NCBI RefSeq assembly: GCF_011516635.5
Contig: NZ_CP096255.1
Location: forward strand, 5,454,501-5,518,500
Origin: Bradyrhizobium barranii subsp. apii
Lineage (GTDB): Bacteria > Pseudomonadota > Alphaproteobacteria > Rhizobiales > Xanthobacteraceae
Length of the DNA stretch: 64,000 nt
Reading direction: 5' to 3'
In this document: in pieces, positions 26,107 through 34,972 of the stretch
How positions within the stretch are numbered: position 1 is the stretch's first letter
Layout: the number at the start of each line of letters is the position of its first letter
The notes under the pieces: model-generated
What the model was told of the DNA's origin: nothing
Seen by the model: the letters and a program-made list of their open reading frames with translations, nothing else
Database searches by the model: none
Made by a program: the position numbers and the translations under genes

Positions 26107-26589
26107 CTACTTGGTACCGAACAGCGGGTGGCCGACGCGGTCGCCGGGACGGATGCCGTATTTCTGCGCCGTTCCCGCCACCACCTCCAGCACGGCCCGC
26201 GCGGGACCCTGGGACGAGATGATCTTGGTCGACAGCGGCTCGGTGTTTTCGGCGATGCGCAGGATGCGGCCGTCGGCGCGGATGAAGATCATGTCGAGCG
26301 AGACGTAGGTGTTCTTCATCCACATCGACACTTCCTGCTCGGGCTTGAAGTCGAACAGCATGCCTTTGCCGTCGGCCAGCTCCTTGCGGTACATCAGCCC
26401 GGTCTGCTTCTCCTCCTCGGTCGTCGCCATTTCCACCGAGAACACCTGCACGCCGTTCCTGGTGACGATCTCGAGCGGCTGGAAGCTGGCGGCGCGCACC
26501 GGCGCGCTCGCGACGGCACAGCCGACGACGAGGATGGCGGCCAGCCAGCCCCTCGCAATGGACCAGACGGCCTTTCGGTCAAAATTCAT
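26107..26589 (-). CDS. DUF192 family exported protein
   Basis: 160 residues from ATG 26589. An N-terminal signal peptide (about 1-37, hydrophobic WLAAILVVGCAVASAPVRA) precedes the DUF192 domain: QTGLMYRKELADGKGMLFDF, MWMKNTYVSLDMIFI and NTEPLSTKIISS, which are family hallmarks. It ends near the tRNA-Pro gene. DUF192 proteins are small periplasmic beta-barrels of unknown role. Complete. Confidence 0.9.
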   Translation of the reverse strand: MNFDRKAVWSIARGWLAAILVVGCAVASAPVRAASFQPLEIVTRNGVQVFSVEMATTEEEKQTGLMYRKELADGKGMLFDFKPEQEVSMWMKNTYVSLDMIFIRADGRILRIAENTEPLSTKIISSQGPARAVLEVVAGTAQKYGIRPGDRVGHPLFGTK

Positions 26590-26711
26590 GGGACGGTACT
26601 CAAGGGGGCGTGGGACTGGACCAGTCTTACGCGGCGATCGTGACAAAAGCCAGAGGCGCGCCGGACGGCCTGCGCGCCTCTTGTCACGATTGCGGGAGTT
26701 GGCGATCGCCG

Positions 26712-27368
26712 CTAGTGCGACTGCAATCCCGGCGATCCGGTCTCGGGATGGATCTCGGCCGCCATCATGCCCTTGGAGCCGGGCCCGAAGCGGACCAGGA
26801 CATATTGGCCGGGCCTGAGCTCGGTCATGCCGAAGCGGCGCAGCGTCTCCATGTGCACGAAGATGTCGGGCGTGCCCTCGCCGCAGGTCAGGAAGCCGAA
26901 GCCGCGCAGGCGGTTGAACCATTTGACCTGGGCTCGCTCCAGCCCGCTGGTCGCGGTGACCGTGACATGGGTGCGCGGCGGCAGCATCTGCGCCGGATGG
27001 ATCGCGGTCGACTCGTCCATCGAAACCACGCGGAAGGCCTGGTAGCCCTTGGCGCGCTGGATGCACTCGACGACGATGCGGGCGCCCTCATAGGCGGTCT
27101 GGAAGCCGTCGCGCCTGAGCACGGTGACGTGCAGCAGCACGTCCGGCCAGCCATTGTCGGGAACGATGAAGCCGTAGCCCTTTGAAGCGTCGAACCATTT
27201 GATGACGCCGTGAACCTCGACGAGGTTGGCACTGCCTTCACCAAGTCCGCTGAACGGGCTTAGCGCGTTATCGCGACCGCCGCCGTGCTCGCCCACAGCG
27301 GGAACTCCGATCTTCTTGGACTCAAATCCGTCCGACGACCCCATAACCCCGGACCCCACACTGCCCAT
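26712..27368 (-). CDS. Double cold-shock domain protein
   Basis: 218 residues with two cold-shock domains. The first (about 50-115) reads VIKWFDASKGYGFIVPD; the second (about 145-210) reads AQVKWFNRLRGFGFLTCGEG and DIFVHMETLRRFGM. Both keep the RNP1-like K-G-[YF]-G-F core that binds single-stranded nucleic acids. The first 45 residues are a disordered Gly/Ser-rich tail. Two-domain cold-shock proteins are common in rhizobia and act as RNA chaperones. It lies upstream of DUF192 on the same strand with a 122-bp gap. Confidence 0.92.
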   Translation of the reverse strand: MGSVGSGVMGSSDGFESKKIGVPAVGEHGGGRDNALSPFSGLGEGSANLVEVHGVIKWFDASKGYGFIVPDNGWPDVLLHVTVLRRDGFQTAYEGARIVVECIQRAKGYQAFRVVSMDESTAIHPAQMLPPRTHVTVTATSGLERAQVKWFNRLRGFGFLTCGEGTPDIFVHMETLRRFGMTELRPGQYVLVRFGPGSKGMMAAEIHPETGSPGLQSH

Positions 27369-27599
27369 TGCAACCCGCCTCAGCGGCGGCGTCGAATCAC
27401 GCGTCTTAAGAGAATGTTCTCAATTCGACGCGATGCGAATCTTTCGACTCAAAAGATAACACTCCCGGTTGCGGCGCATAGATAAAAAAATGATTGAACG
27501 AAGCCGCTGCCGCGGCGTAGGGGGCAAGGTGGCATAGATCGCCTCCTGGCTGAGAGGATGTGGGTGTTGGAGCCCACCCCCTCAGACAGGAGTATCGAG

Positions 27600-28460
27600 A
27601 TGGCCGATTTGAGCCCTCTTCGCCGCCGCATGATCGAAGACATGACCGTCCGCAATCTGTCGCCGGCGACGCAAAGATCCTACATCAGCGCGGTTTCGAA
27701 GTTCAGCCGCTATTTTGGCCGATCGCCTGACCGGTTAGAGCTGGAAGACGTCCGCGCCTTCCAGGTGCATTTGGTCTCGACCGGCATCTCATGGCCGGCG
27801 CTGAACCAGATCGTCTGTGCGCTACGGTTTTTCTACGGCGTCACGCTCGGCGAGGCGCTCATCCCAGAGCGCATTCCCTATGCGCGAGAACCGCGCAAGC
27901 TGCCGGTCGTTCTCAGCGCCGACGAAGTGGTTCAGTTTCTTGAAGCGGTATCGAGCCTGAAGAGCCGCGCCGCGCTCACCACCGCCTATGCGGCCGGGCT
28001 CAGGGCCTCGGAGGTTGCGGGACTGCGGATCGAAGACATCGACAGCGCCCGCGGCGTCATCCAGGTGCGCCACGGCAAGGGCGCGAAGGATCGCAACGTG
28101 ATGCTGTCGCCCCAGCTGCTGGGCATCCTGCGCACCTACTGGCGGCTCGCCCGGCCGCGGCTTTATCTGTTCCCTGGTCGTGACGAAGATCATCCGATCG
28201 ATCAGACCGTGCTGCATGCCGCCTGCCGGTCGGCGGTGAAGGCTGCGGGCCTGACCAAGCGCGTCACGCTGCACACGCTGCGCCACAGCTTCGCGACACA
28301 TCTTCTCGAGAACGGAACCGATATCCGGATCATCCAGGTCTTGCTCGGGCACAATAATTTGTCGTCGACAGCGCGCTACACGCAGGTCGCCACCGATACG
28401 ATCCGAGCGACGCAGAGCCCGCTCGATCGCCTGTCGCTGGAGGTGACGCCACCTGGATGA
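27600..28460 (+). CDS. Tyrosine recombinase of the IS91-like element
   Basis: 286 residues from ATG 27600, behind AGGAG (27588-27592). The N-terminal core-binding domain (MTVRNLSPATQRSYISAVSK) precedes the catalytic domain: Arg in YAAGLRASEVAGLR, Lys in HGKGAKDR, HTLRHSFATHLL, LLGHNNLSSTARYTQV with the Tyr nucleophile. Its stop overlaps the start of the IS91 transposase (ATGA), so the two are co-translated. All catalytic residues are present. Confidence 0.9.
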   Translation: MADLSPLRRRMIEDMTVRNLSPATQRSYISAVSKFSRYFGRSPDRLELEDVRAFQVHLVSTGISWPALNQIVCALRFFYGVTLGEALIPERIPYAREPRKLPVVLSADEVVQFLEAVSSLKSRAALTTAYAAGLRASEVAGLRIEDIDSARGVIQVRHGKGAKDRNVMLSPQLLGILRTYWRLARPRLYLFPGRDEDHPIDQTVLHAACRSAVKAAGLTKRVTLHTLRHSFATHLLENGTDIRIIQVLLGHNNLSSTARYTQVATDTIRATQSPLDRLSLEVTPPG

Positions 28461-29707
28461 CCCGCAGCGGGATGCGGGTCATGACCCGCTCCGACATCCG
28501 CTCCAACAGGCCCGCCATCGAGATTGCCGATATTCTGCGCCGGCATGGCGACGCCTATCGCCGTGTACATGCCGGTCATCTGGGGCGGGTCGAGCGGCGC
28601 GTGATGAGCGCGATCGTTGCGTGCCGGACCGAGGCGCTCGGCGGCCACATGCAGGCTTGCGACGACTGCGGCACGACACGCGTTGCCTATAATTCCTGCC
28701 GCAATCGGCACTGTCCGAAGTGTCAGGGGAGAGCCCGAGCCGCGTGGCTCGCCGCGCGTCAAGCCGACCTGCTTCCGGTTCCCTATTTCCACGTCGTCTT
28801 TACACTTCCCGCACCGATCGCCGCGATCGCTTTCCAGAACAAGGCCGTCGTCTATGCCATCCTGTTCAAGGCTGCCGCCGAGGCGATGACGACGCTCGCC
28901 GCCAATCCACGCCGGCTCGGCGGTGCGATCGGCGGCGTCGCCGTCCTCCACACCTGGGGACAGACGCTGATGCATCATCCCCACGTCCATTGCGTCGTTC
29001 CGGGTGGCGGCCTCTCGCCCGATGGCGCGCGCTGGACCGCTTGCCGACCGAACTTCTTCCTGGCCGTCAAACCGTTGTCCAGACTATTTCGCACACTTTT
29101 TCTCAAACGTCTGTCGGCAGCCTTCAACTCCGGTGCCTTGCGTTTCTTCGGCGATCTCGGAGCTCTGGCCGAGCCGGCTGCCTTTGCGGCCCACCTCGAC
29201 GCCATGCGACGCATCAACTGGGTTGTTTACGCCAAGCGGCCCTTCGGCGGACCCGCACAGGTCCTGGCCTATCTCGGCCGCTACACCCATCGCGTCGCGA
29301 TCGCCAACAGCCGGCTCGTCGCACTCGACGACGATCATGTCGCCTTCTCATGGAAGGACTATCGCCAAAACAGCGCGACAAAGATCATGAATCTCAAGCC
29401 CGATGAGTTCATTCGCCGTTTCCTGCTTCATACGCCGCCTGACGGCTTCCACCGCATCCGCCACTTCGGCTTCATGGCCAACCGCCATCGCGCTGCCAAG
29501 CTCGCCCTTTGCCGCGAACTTCTCGATCATGAGCGAACAGCCCCAAACGATGGCCAGCCGTCGCCTGTGGATTCGGAGGCTCAAACCTGGGCCGAGGTTC
29601 CTGCCTGTCCCGATTGTGGTGGCGTCATGCGCATCATTGAGCGCTTTCGACATAGCTTCAGACGCCCCAGCCCTCGAACATCACCGTTCCGATGCGACAC
29701 ATCGTGA
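28457..29707 (+). CDS. IS91-family transposase (HUH/Y2 type)
   Basis: 416 residues. An N-terminal zinc-binding region (CDDCG, RNRHCPKCQG) is followed by the HUH motif in HHPHVHCVVPGGGL and the paired tyrosines in AYLGRYTHRVAI. It should nick one DNA strand and drive rolling-circle transposition. The C-terminus has CPDCGGVMRIIERF. Complete. Confidence 0.92.
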   Translation: MTRSGMRVMTRSDIRSNRPAIEIADILRRHGDAYRRVHAGHLGRVERRVMSAIVACRTEALGGHMQACDDCGTTRVAYNSCRNRHCPKCQGRARAAWLAARQADLLPVPYFHVVFTLPAPIAAIAFQNKAVVYAILFKAAAEAMTTLAANPRRLGGAIGGVAVLHTWGQTLMHHPHVHCVVPGGGLSPDGARWTACRPNFFLAVKPLSRLFRTLFLKRLSAAFNSGALRFFGDLGALAEPAAFAAHLDAMRRINWVVYAKRPFGGPAQVLAYLGRYTHRVAIANSRLVALDDDHVAFSWKDYRQNSATKIMNLKPDEFIRRFLLHTPPDGFHRIRHFGFMANRHRAAKLALCRELLDHERTAPNDGQPSPVDSEAQTWAEVPACPDCGGVMRIIERFRHSFRRPSPRTSPFRCDTS

Positions 29708-30117
29708 GCCAAGTCATGTCGTGCACGACGATCATCATTCGTCATTTCGCTCCCAGCGTCTCGATCATCGCGGACGATGTCGAATCCGTGCTGTCACACT
29801 GCGCGACAACAACCGTCCGATGCAGCAAAAGGCCTATCGCGATCTCAGGCGAAGCGCGTCTGATCTCAACTCTTCCAGGATGCGCACTCCTGTGTCTCTG
29901 CCTCACGCGCCGAGCCAGCAGATCGGGCATGGCGATCTCGAACAATCCCCATAGCTGCAAAACCGCGAATAGCCTCCCGCGCCTTCGTTCAATCCGGCTT
30001 CAATGAGGTCGCGTCATAAGCGCCTGCCGCGCCCTCGCGTGAGCGCGACCTCACAGAACCCTCCAGATTCGCCGGAACCTATGAACAGCTTGCACAGCCG
30101 CGAATCAAATTGATGCC
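29708..30117. other. Right end of the IS91-like element and a gene-free gap
   Basis: No gene is supported. The first part up to about 29994 is probably the non-coding 3' end of the IS91-like element. The rest leads to the stop of the sirtuin gene. Short open frames here lack start signals and recognisable sequence. Confidence 0.5.
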
Positions 30118-30879
30118 TCAATTTCCGACAAAGGGCCCGAGAGTCTCGCCTATGTCGTGGCGGATAACGAGGTCGGCGATGTCGTCCTGATCGGTCGGCT
30201 CGCGATTGATGATCACCAGACGTGCACCGGCGTTCTTCGCCATCATCGGAAAGCCCGCCGCCGGCCACACCACGAGCGAGGAGCCGATCGCGATGAAGAG
30301 GTCGCAGGCTTGCGACAGCGCGGTCGCGCGCTGCATTTCGTCGTCGGGCATCATCTGGCCGAACGAGATCGTCGCGGTCTTCACCGGCTCGTCGCACGCG
30401 GTGCAGTTGGGTGCGCCGCCATCATCGTCGAAGCGGCGCTTCACCCAGTCGAGCTGATAGGCCTGCCCGCATCCGATGCAGCGCGCATAGGTGGTGTTGC
30501 CGTGAAGCTCGATGACGTGCTCGGCGGCAAAGCCCGAAGCTTGGTGCAGATTGTCGATGTTCTGGGTGATGACGGCAGGAACCTTGCCGGCGCGGTAGAG
30601 CGAGGCGAGCGCACGATGGCCGCGGCCGGGCCTGGCCGCGGCAAAGACAGATTCCATCGCAAAGCGGCGGCGCCAGGATTCGTCGCGAGCTTCCTGGCTG
30701 GCGACGAATTCGTCGAACGGGATCGGACGGTTGCGCGTCCAGATTCCGCCCGGTGAGCGGAAATCCGGGATGCCGCATTCGGTGGAGATGCCCGCGCCGG
30801 TGAACGGCACGATGGTCCTCGACTCGGCGATCATGTCGCCGAGTCGCTCCACGCCGCTGCGAAGATCCGATGCAATCAC
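30118..30879 (-). CDS. Sir2-family NAD-dependent protein deacylase
   Basis: 253 residues from GTG 30879, chosen for GGGAGG six bases upstream; an ATG at 30924 is an alternative. NAD-binding motifs are GAGISTECGIPDFRSPGG and TQNIDNLHQASG, the catalytic His is in VIELHGN, and the zinc site is formed by CIGC and CTAC. It should remove acyl groups from lysines using NAD. Similar to bacterial CobB-like enzymes; the usual partner acetyl-CoA synthetase is not nearby. Confidence 0.9.
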   Translation of the reverse strand: MIASDLRSGVERLGDMIAESRTIVPFTGAGISTECGIPDFRSPGGIWTRNRPIPFDEFVASQEARDESWRRRFAMESVFAAARPGRGHRALASLYRAGKVPAVITQNIDNLHQASGFAAEHVIELHGNTTYARCIGCGQAYQLDWVKRRFDDDGGAPNCTACDEPVKTATISFGQMMPDDEMQRATALSQACDLFIAIGSSLVVWPAAGFPMMAKNAGARLVIINREPTDQDDIADLVIRHDIGETLGPFVGN

Positions 30880-31163
30880 TCGCGGCCTCCCGTGTTGGCC
30901 TTGCGCTGGCCGCACCATGCGCAAGCGACAAGATCGTTGACGCTGTTATCCACTGCCGCGTGAGAATCGCGCAAGCGCGGTCGGCAATTTTTTCCGACCT
31001 TCGCTTATCACAATCCTGCAATGCCTCCTCCCCATTGACGCCCCAATCAGAAGCGCCAATGCATGTGTTAACGCGACTCAACGTGATTGCGGCGGCGGTG
31101 CGTGAGTTCGGCCGTGCACACATATTGAAGTGCACAGATACTGACGTGTAGAGGGGATTTGAC

Positions 31164-31328
31164 ATGACCGAAGACGAACAACGCAAAATCCGCGAACGCG
31201 AAGAGATCGCCGCCCGTGTCGCCGCCTTCCGTGCCACCCAGGAAAGATTCCAGCGCGAGCGCGAAGAGTATTTCGTGTCGACGCTCGACAATGCGCGCAA
31301 GGTGGAGCGGCCCTCGCTCTGGCCATAA
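31164..31328 (+). CDS. Small charged hypothetical protein
   Basis: 54 residues from ATG 31164 with GAGGGGA upstream. Almost entirely a charged helix (DEQRKIREREEIAARVAAF) ending in KVERPSLWP. A strong terminator follows at 31353. Function unknown, but the signals on both sides support a real gene. Confidence 0.7.
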   Translation: MTEDEQRKIREREEIAARVAAFRATQERFQREREEYFVSTLDNARKVERPSLWP

Positions 31329-31352
31329 AGGCACCTCCGATCGCCACGCATG

Positions 31353-31383
31353 AAAAAAGCCCGGAGCATCGCTCCGGGCTTTT
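31353..31383. terminator. Bidirectional terminator between convergent genes
   Basis: AAAAGCCCGGAGC pairs with GCTCCGGGCTTTT around ATC (31355-31383). The A-run and T-run make it usable from both strands. It separates the small gene ending at 31328 from the minus-strand gene ending at 31398. Confidence 0.9.
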
Positions 31384-31397
31384 CACTTGGTCAGCCG

Positions 31398-31685
31398 TTA
31401 CCAGTGGCGGTAGTAGTGGCGCCGGGGGTAGTACGGTCCATCGCCGTAATAGGCATACGGGCCGGGGCTGGAATAGGCGGGCCCGCCATAATAGCCGTAG
31501 CCCAGACCATAATAGCCGTACGGATGGGACGCAGCGACAGCGCCCGCGGTGATCGCGCCGGCGGCGAGGCCGAATGCGAGGCCCGGGCCAATGCCGCGAC
31601 CGCGCGCCTCTGCAGGCGCAGGTGCCGCGACCGCGGTCACGCCGACGGCTGCGACGGTGGCCAGAACTGCCAATGTCTTCTTCAT
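31398..31685 (-). CDS. Small exported Tyr/Gly-rich protein
   Basis: 95 residues from ATG 31685 behind GGAGGAGAG. A signal peptide with a clear hydrophobic core (TLAVLATVAAVGVTAVAAPA) precedes a Gly/Ala helix and a C-terminus rich in Tyr, Gly and Pro (YYGLGYGYYGG). Such short YG-rich exported proteins are common in Bradyrhizobium and of unknown function. Confidence 0.75.
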   Translation of the reverse strand: MKKTLAVLATVAAVGVTAVAAPAPAEARGRGIGPGLAFGLAAGAITAGAVAASHPYGYYGLGYGYYGGPAYSSPGPYAYYGDGPYYPRRHYYRHW

Positions 31686-31860
31686 GACTCTCCTCCTTCG
31701 CGTCTCGCGGGGACAACGTCGCCGGCCCGCGATGGTTGCGCGCAGGAGTGGAACCCGGGCGGCAGAAAAATATCGGCACGAGCGGAACGAAAGCCGGTTC
31801 GGCGGATTGCATCTGCGAGTGCGGAAGCCTCCGCTATCCGGTTGAGGCGACAGCACGATG

Positions 31861-31896
31861 CCCCGTCAGCATCTCCGCGATGCTGGCGGGGTTTTT
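31861..31896 (+). terminator. Terminator-like hairpin
   Basis: CCCCGTCAGCATC (31861-31873) pairs with GATGCTGGCGGGG (31879-31891), followed by TTTTT. No confident plus-strand gene ends just upstream, so an unrecognised short transcript may end here. Confidence 0.65.
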
Positions 31897-31929
31897 GGTT
31901 TCGCGGACAGAAAATGGCGGCAGACATCA

Positions 31930-32196
31930 ATGGCTGCCAATGGGACGGATGCCGTGGAGGACACATTGCCGCTATCCGCTTTGCTGGGGCGCATCCGCAG
32001 GCTCGTTCCCAAATCGCGCGACCAGCATTACGACGAGATCGTCCGCAACTTCGGTGTCGGCGCGCTGCGCCCGCCGCCGACGCCGATGAGCGACGGCGAG
32101 CTGGCGCGGGCCATCGCCGAGTTCCTCAAAAAGCAGCCATCGAGCGCGTCCGTCGCGACCCTCGGCCGGCGGCTGGACCCCTCCTCTCCGTTGTAA
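31930..32196 (+). CDS. Small hypothetical protein
   Basis: 88 residues from ATG 31930. Protein-like: LPLSALLGRIRRLVPKSRDQ, then MSDGELARAIAEFLKKQPS. It follows the terminator-like hairpin by about 35 bp. No clear ribosome site and no family. Confidence 0.45.
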   Translation: MAANGTDAVEDTLPLSALLGRIRRLVPKSRDQHYDEIVRNFGVGALRPPPTPMSDGELARAIAEFLKKQPSSASVATLGRRLDPSSPL

Positions 32197-32278
32197 GCGG
32201 GTTTGTTTCTGGCGAGCACGGAACAAATGTTTCCCGCGCACGTTGAGTCCCCTTCACGCAAGAAGGGACCCGACCGAC

Positions 32279-32404
32279 ATGCCCGCGTGGCTTGAAGTTC
32301 TGCTCAACCTGTCCGGCTATGCCGGCTTCGTCGCGCTTGCGAGCCGCGGCACCGCGTGCCCGGGCCATTCCGCCGACGACAGCACCTATGGTGACGAGCG
32401 CTAA
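32279..32404 (+). CDS. Very small hypothetical protein
   Basis: 41 residues from ATG 32279, with AGAAGGGA upstream (about 32261-32268). Starts with a hydrophobic stretch (WLEVLLNLSGYAGFVALA) and ends in an acidic tail. Its stop overlaps the convergent gene at 32401. Confidence 0.5.
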   Translation: MPAWLEVLLNLSGYAGFVALASRGTACPGHSADDSTYGDER

Positions 32405-32598
32405 TTGGTGTGGGGCGCCTGGCCTGCCGTGCGCACCAACCTGTCGGCCTTGACCGCGACGCGCGTGTCGTCGAGCTGCGGCCGCAGCGAGAAGCTGATC
32501 ACCACGAAGGCGAGGCAGAACAGCGAGCCGACGACGGCGACGCGCCGGTAGGTGTGGCGGTCGCCCTGATAAAACGATGGTTCTGAAAAAGGTGTCAT
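32401..32598 (-). CDS. Small single-pass membrane protein
   Basis: 65 residues from ATG 32598. One transmembrane helix (VAVVGSLFCLAFVVISFSL, about 20-38) with a short cytoplasmic head and a charged tail. No family recognised. Confidence 0.65.
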   Translation of the reverse strand: MTPFSEPSFYQGDRHTYRRVAVVGSLFCLAFVVISFSLRPQLDDTRVAVKADRLVRTAGQAPHTN

Positions 32599-32832
32599 GC
32601 AAGCTTGCTTCTGGGCAAAGTCGTTTCTTGTCCTTGCCAGACACCTATCCCAAGCAGCCGCAAGCGCAACGCGATTGGGGTTTTAACCTAACCGAATAGG
32701 GTTATCGGCTTTGCCGCAAATATTCGTTAGGAGTTTGCGCAAGGCTTGAGACATCTGCCCTTGAGATCCCGGCGCGCCGCTTCAAACCGCCTCCGCACCA
32801 AAACTCCTGAACGGGTACGGCTTTGTTCCAGC

Positions 32833-32901
32833 TTCGCCTGCGTTTCGTTCTCGAAGAACGAATCGGAATCGAAGAAATCGGCGCGGAGCAACTCTTAACA
32901 A
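32833..32901 (-). repeat. Dispersed repeat, copy 1
   Basis: Contains the palindrome TTCGTTCTCGAAGAACGAA (about 32841-32859), then ATCGGAATCGAAGAAATC and a CGCGGAGCAACTCTTAAC segment. A diverged second copy lies about 370 bp to the right. Confidence 0.6.
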
Positions 32902-33203
32902 GTGGTGCGGATCGTCGCGAAATCAAACGCGCGATCGCAACGAAAGCCCGATCACTCCGTGTCGTCGGGCTTCAGTGGCGGAGGCATCTGCGGCACCGAG
33001 GGCCTGCCTTTGCGCAGTCGCTTGTGCCTGTCGGACCAGAACACTTTGACGATTTCGGCGAGAATCAGCACGCATCCATGTCGCTCTCCCTCGCTCCATT
33101 CCGTAACGAGGACACGAGGGCTGGACCGTGCGAAGCATCACGCTCACGCGCGGCGAGAAGGACTGTCCCGCATCGACACAGAAGGCACGCCTTGTTCTGC
33201 ATC

Positions 33204-33272
33204 CGACTCCATTTCGTTCGCAAAGAACGAATCGGAGTCGAGCAAATCAGCGCGGCGCGACTCCTAACGATC
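33204..33272 (-). repeat. Dispersed repeat, copy 2
   Basis: TTCGTTCGCAAAGAACGAA, then ATCGGAGTCGAGCAAATC and CGCGGCGCGACTCCTAAC: the same order as copy 1 with scattered substitutions. The role is unknown; it may be a decayed intergenic repeat of the genus. Confidence 0.6.
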
Positions 33273-33368
33273 GATGAAGGCGCGCGCCGTCACGTCTTCA
33301 TCGGCAAGATTTTCAACGGCAGACGAGATCGCGCTTACTGGGTCGCCGTCGTAGCCCGCCGGCGCGCC

Positions 33369-33506
33369 TCACGCCGCGCGCTTGGCGTTGGCCTTCTCGG
33401 AAAAGCATTCGAGGATCTGGATGCGGAGCTCTTCAGCGGCCGGCCCCTCGACTTTCCTCAGCTGATTCCAGAGCCTGATCACTTCGCGCTGTTTCTCGAC
33501 GGTCAT
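33369..33506 (-). CDS. Very small hypothetical protein
   Basis: 45 residues from ATG 33506, preceded by the strong ribosome site GGAGGTGA. The product is a charged helix (KQREVIRLWNQLRKVEG, then EELRIQILECFSEKANAK). The start signal makes it a convincing small gene, but no family is recognised. Confidence 0.7.
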   Translation of the reverse strand: MTVEKQREVIRLWNQLRKVEGPAAEELRIQILECFSEKANAKRAA

Positions 33507-33851
33507 GAGTCACCTCCAACGTGATGATCAACTAGAACAAAATGAGAACAAAAAGTCCAGCCCCTCGCGCGCGATTTCCCACGCACATCGCCTCAAGCCT
33601 TGCTCGCGCTGCGCGGCCCCCCTGAAAGCTGGGGATTTCCGCGCCCGGCCACTGGCAGCGCCGCCTGACGAACATGCTCCGTCGCCACGGCGGGTTGCTT
33701 TTTGGATTTTCAACCTTAAGTTCGAGGCGCTGGCGGCCAGGCGCTGAAATCCCAACGCCGCCGGCCAAGAGAGCCCCGTGCGCAAGCGCGGGGTTTTTCT
33801 TTTGGGAACGCGCCGTCGTCCTCCTCGTTAGCCATTCCGGAGCGAGGGACC
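33507..33851. other. Intergenic stretch with a terminator-like hairpin
   Basis: No gene supported. CCCCGTGCGC (33774-33783) and GCGCGGGG (33786-33793) followed by TTTTTCTTTT form a terminator-like hairpin just before the next plus-strand gene. Confidence 0.5.
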
Positions 33852-34079
33852 GTGACCAGGAAATTTTACGCCGTCGAAGTGGTTCGTCAGATCGAGGAGA
33901 CCGTGGAGATCATGGTCGAGGCCCCCGACGAGACCACGGCGCACGATGCGGCGCTTGCGCACCTCAAGGCGCGCGGCTCCGAATATCAGTGACTCAATCC
34001 CAAATGCGAATTCATCGTCTGGCGCGAGCGCCAGATCGATCCGCCGGCGATCATCGATGTGTCGGTGTCGACGGAGTAG
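33852..34079 (+). pseudogene. Small gene broken by an in-frame TGA
   Basis: From GTG 33852 (GCGAGGGA upstream) the frame reads FYAVEVVRQIEETVEIMVEA and DETTAHDAALAHLKARG, then hits TGA at 33990-33992. The same frame continues for 28 protein-like codons (LNPKCEFIVWRERQIDPPA) to TAG 34077-34079, and a terminator follows. A single G-to-A change of a Trp codon would explain it. The 46-residue form might still be made. Confidence 0.6.
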
Positions 34080-34165
34080 CGGCCGGAACGAATGTCCCCG
34101 CCCCGCGTTATCAGGTCGAATTCAGTGGTGCTGGCGGCTGTGCGACGCGGCCGTCCAGCTTTGAG

Positions 34166-34195
34166 AAGCCCCGGTCCCCAACGCCGGGGTTTTTC
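34166..34195 (+). terminator. Rho-independent terminator-like hairpin
   Basis: CCCCGG (34169-34174) pairs with CCGGGG (34184-34189), flanked by AAG and TTTTTC. It lies 87 bp after the broken small gene. Confidence 0.7.
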
Positions 34196-34370
34196 TTTGC
34201 CGCGCGCTCGAACAACAGAGCAAACAACAAAGCAGCCACACGGGCGTTACACCGGGTGGCTGCTTTGACGACTGTCAGCTTCGCGCAAGATTCCGTCGCC
34301 GTCATCTCAACCGCCGAACGCCGGAGAACGTTCCGGCGCGCGGCAAATTTCCGTGCGGTCTTTGTTACCG

Positions 34371-34547
34371 TCAGACCGGCAAATTGTCGTTCAGCCCCGG
34401 CGGGACTTCGCCTTGCGCGGCCCGCTCGGCGAGGAGCAACTTTTCGGCCTCATACCAGAAGGTGTCCATTCTTCCCGCGGGCTCGCCGGCTTCCCGCCAG
34501 AGATGATAGGCGCGGTCCCGGATCTGTTCCTCGCTCAGACTGGCCAT
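34371..34547 (-). CDS. DUF2934 family protein
   Basis: 58 residues from ATG 34547, behind AAAGGGAGA. EEQIRDRAYHLWREAGEPAG followed by WYEAEKLLLAE is the DUF2934 signature. These short proteins are abundant in Bradyrhizobium and have no known role. Confidence 0.85.
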   Translation of the reverse strand: MASLSEEQIRDRAYHLWREAGEPAGRMDTFWYEAEKLLLAERAAQGEVPPGLNDNLPV

Positions 34548-34675
34548 GTGACGTCTCCCTTTGGGAAGCAAAGCGTGACGATGCCCGAGAGTTCCTTGTC
34601 CGTGTCTGACACACCAGCCGGCGGTCGTTGCGGCGCTCCGAGAGAGGGAGCCGCCGCGACGATGTCGCGGGTCGC

Positions 34676-34972
34676 TTAGACCGAGTCCTTGGCCACCTTC
34701 AGCGGCGAGGCCTTCACCGACTTGCTCGCCGGCTTCGCCGCGAACTGCATCGGCTCCTTGGTGAAGGGATTGACGCCCATGCGGGCTTCGGTCGCCGGCT
34801 TGTTCACGACCGACATCTTGACGAAGCCGGGAATGACGAACTCGCCGGACTCGTTGAGCTCCTTGTAGCCGACCGTTGCCATGTACTCGATGACCGACTT
34901 CACGTCGTTCTTCGACAGCTGCGTGCCCTCGGCAATTGCATCAATCAATTGAGTTTTCGTCATCTTCGCCAT
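34676..34972 (-). CDS. HU-family DNA-binding protein
   Basis: 98 residues: the helical body (MTKTQLIDAIAEGTQLSKND), the beta-arm region (FVIPGFVKMSVVNKPATEA, RMGVNPFTKEPMQFAAK) and a Lys/Ala tail (SKSVKASPLKVAK). It binds and bends DNA in the nucleoid. The arm has RMGVNPFTKEP where E. coli HU has RTGRNPQTGKE, as in other rhizobial paralogues. Probably an accessory HU copy. Confidence 0.92.
   Translation of the reverse strand: MAKMTKTQLIDAIAEGTQLSKNDVKSVIEYMATVGYKELNESGEFVIPGFVKMSVVNKPATEARMGVNPFTKEPMQFAAKPASKSVKASPLKVAKDSV

Larger units (their letters stand above)
27492..29994 (+). mobile_element. IS91-family-like element with a tyrosine recombinase gene
   Basis: The element holds an integrase gene overlapping a Y2-type IS91 transposase gene by 4 bp, an arrangement seen in several proteobacterial IS91 elements. 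GATTGAACGAAG at 27492-27503 recurs inverted (CTTCGTTCAATC) at 29983-29994 and may mark the ends; both contain the GAAC/GTTC tetranucleotide typical of IS91 targets. The precise ends are uncertain. Confidence 0.6.
32599..33368. other. Gene-poor stretch holding two copies of a repeat
   Basis: About 770 bp without a supported gene. The open frame at 32823-33524 spans both repeat copies described separately and has no recognisable sequence or ribosome site. Confidence 0.5.

Noticed and set aside
30118..30879. Sirtuin as part of a Sir2-based phage defence system
   Set aside because: It is a stand-alone CobB-like deacylase with zinc cysteines and no Argonaute, STAND or other defence partner next to it.
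33674..34609. 311-codon plus-strand frame
   Set aside because: It spans two terminators and several other small genes and shows no protein family pattern.
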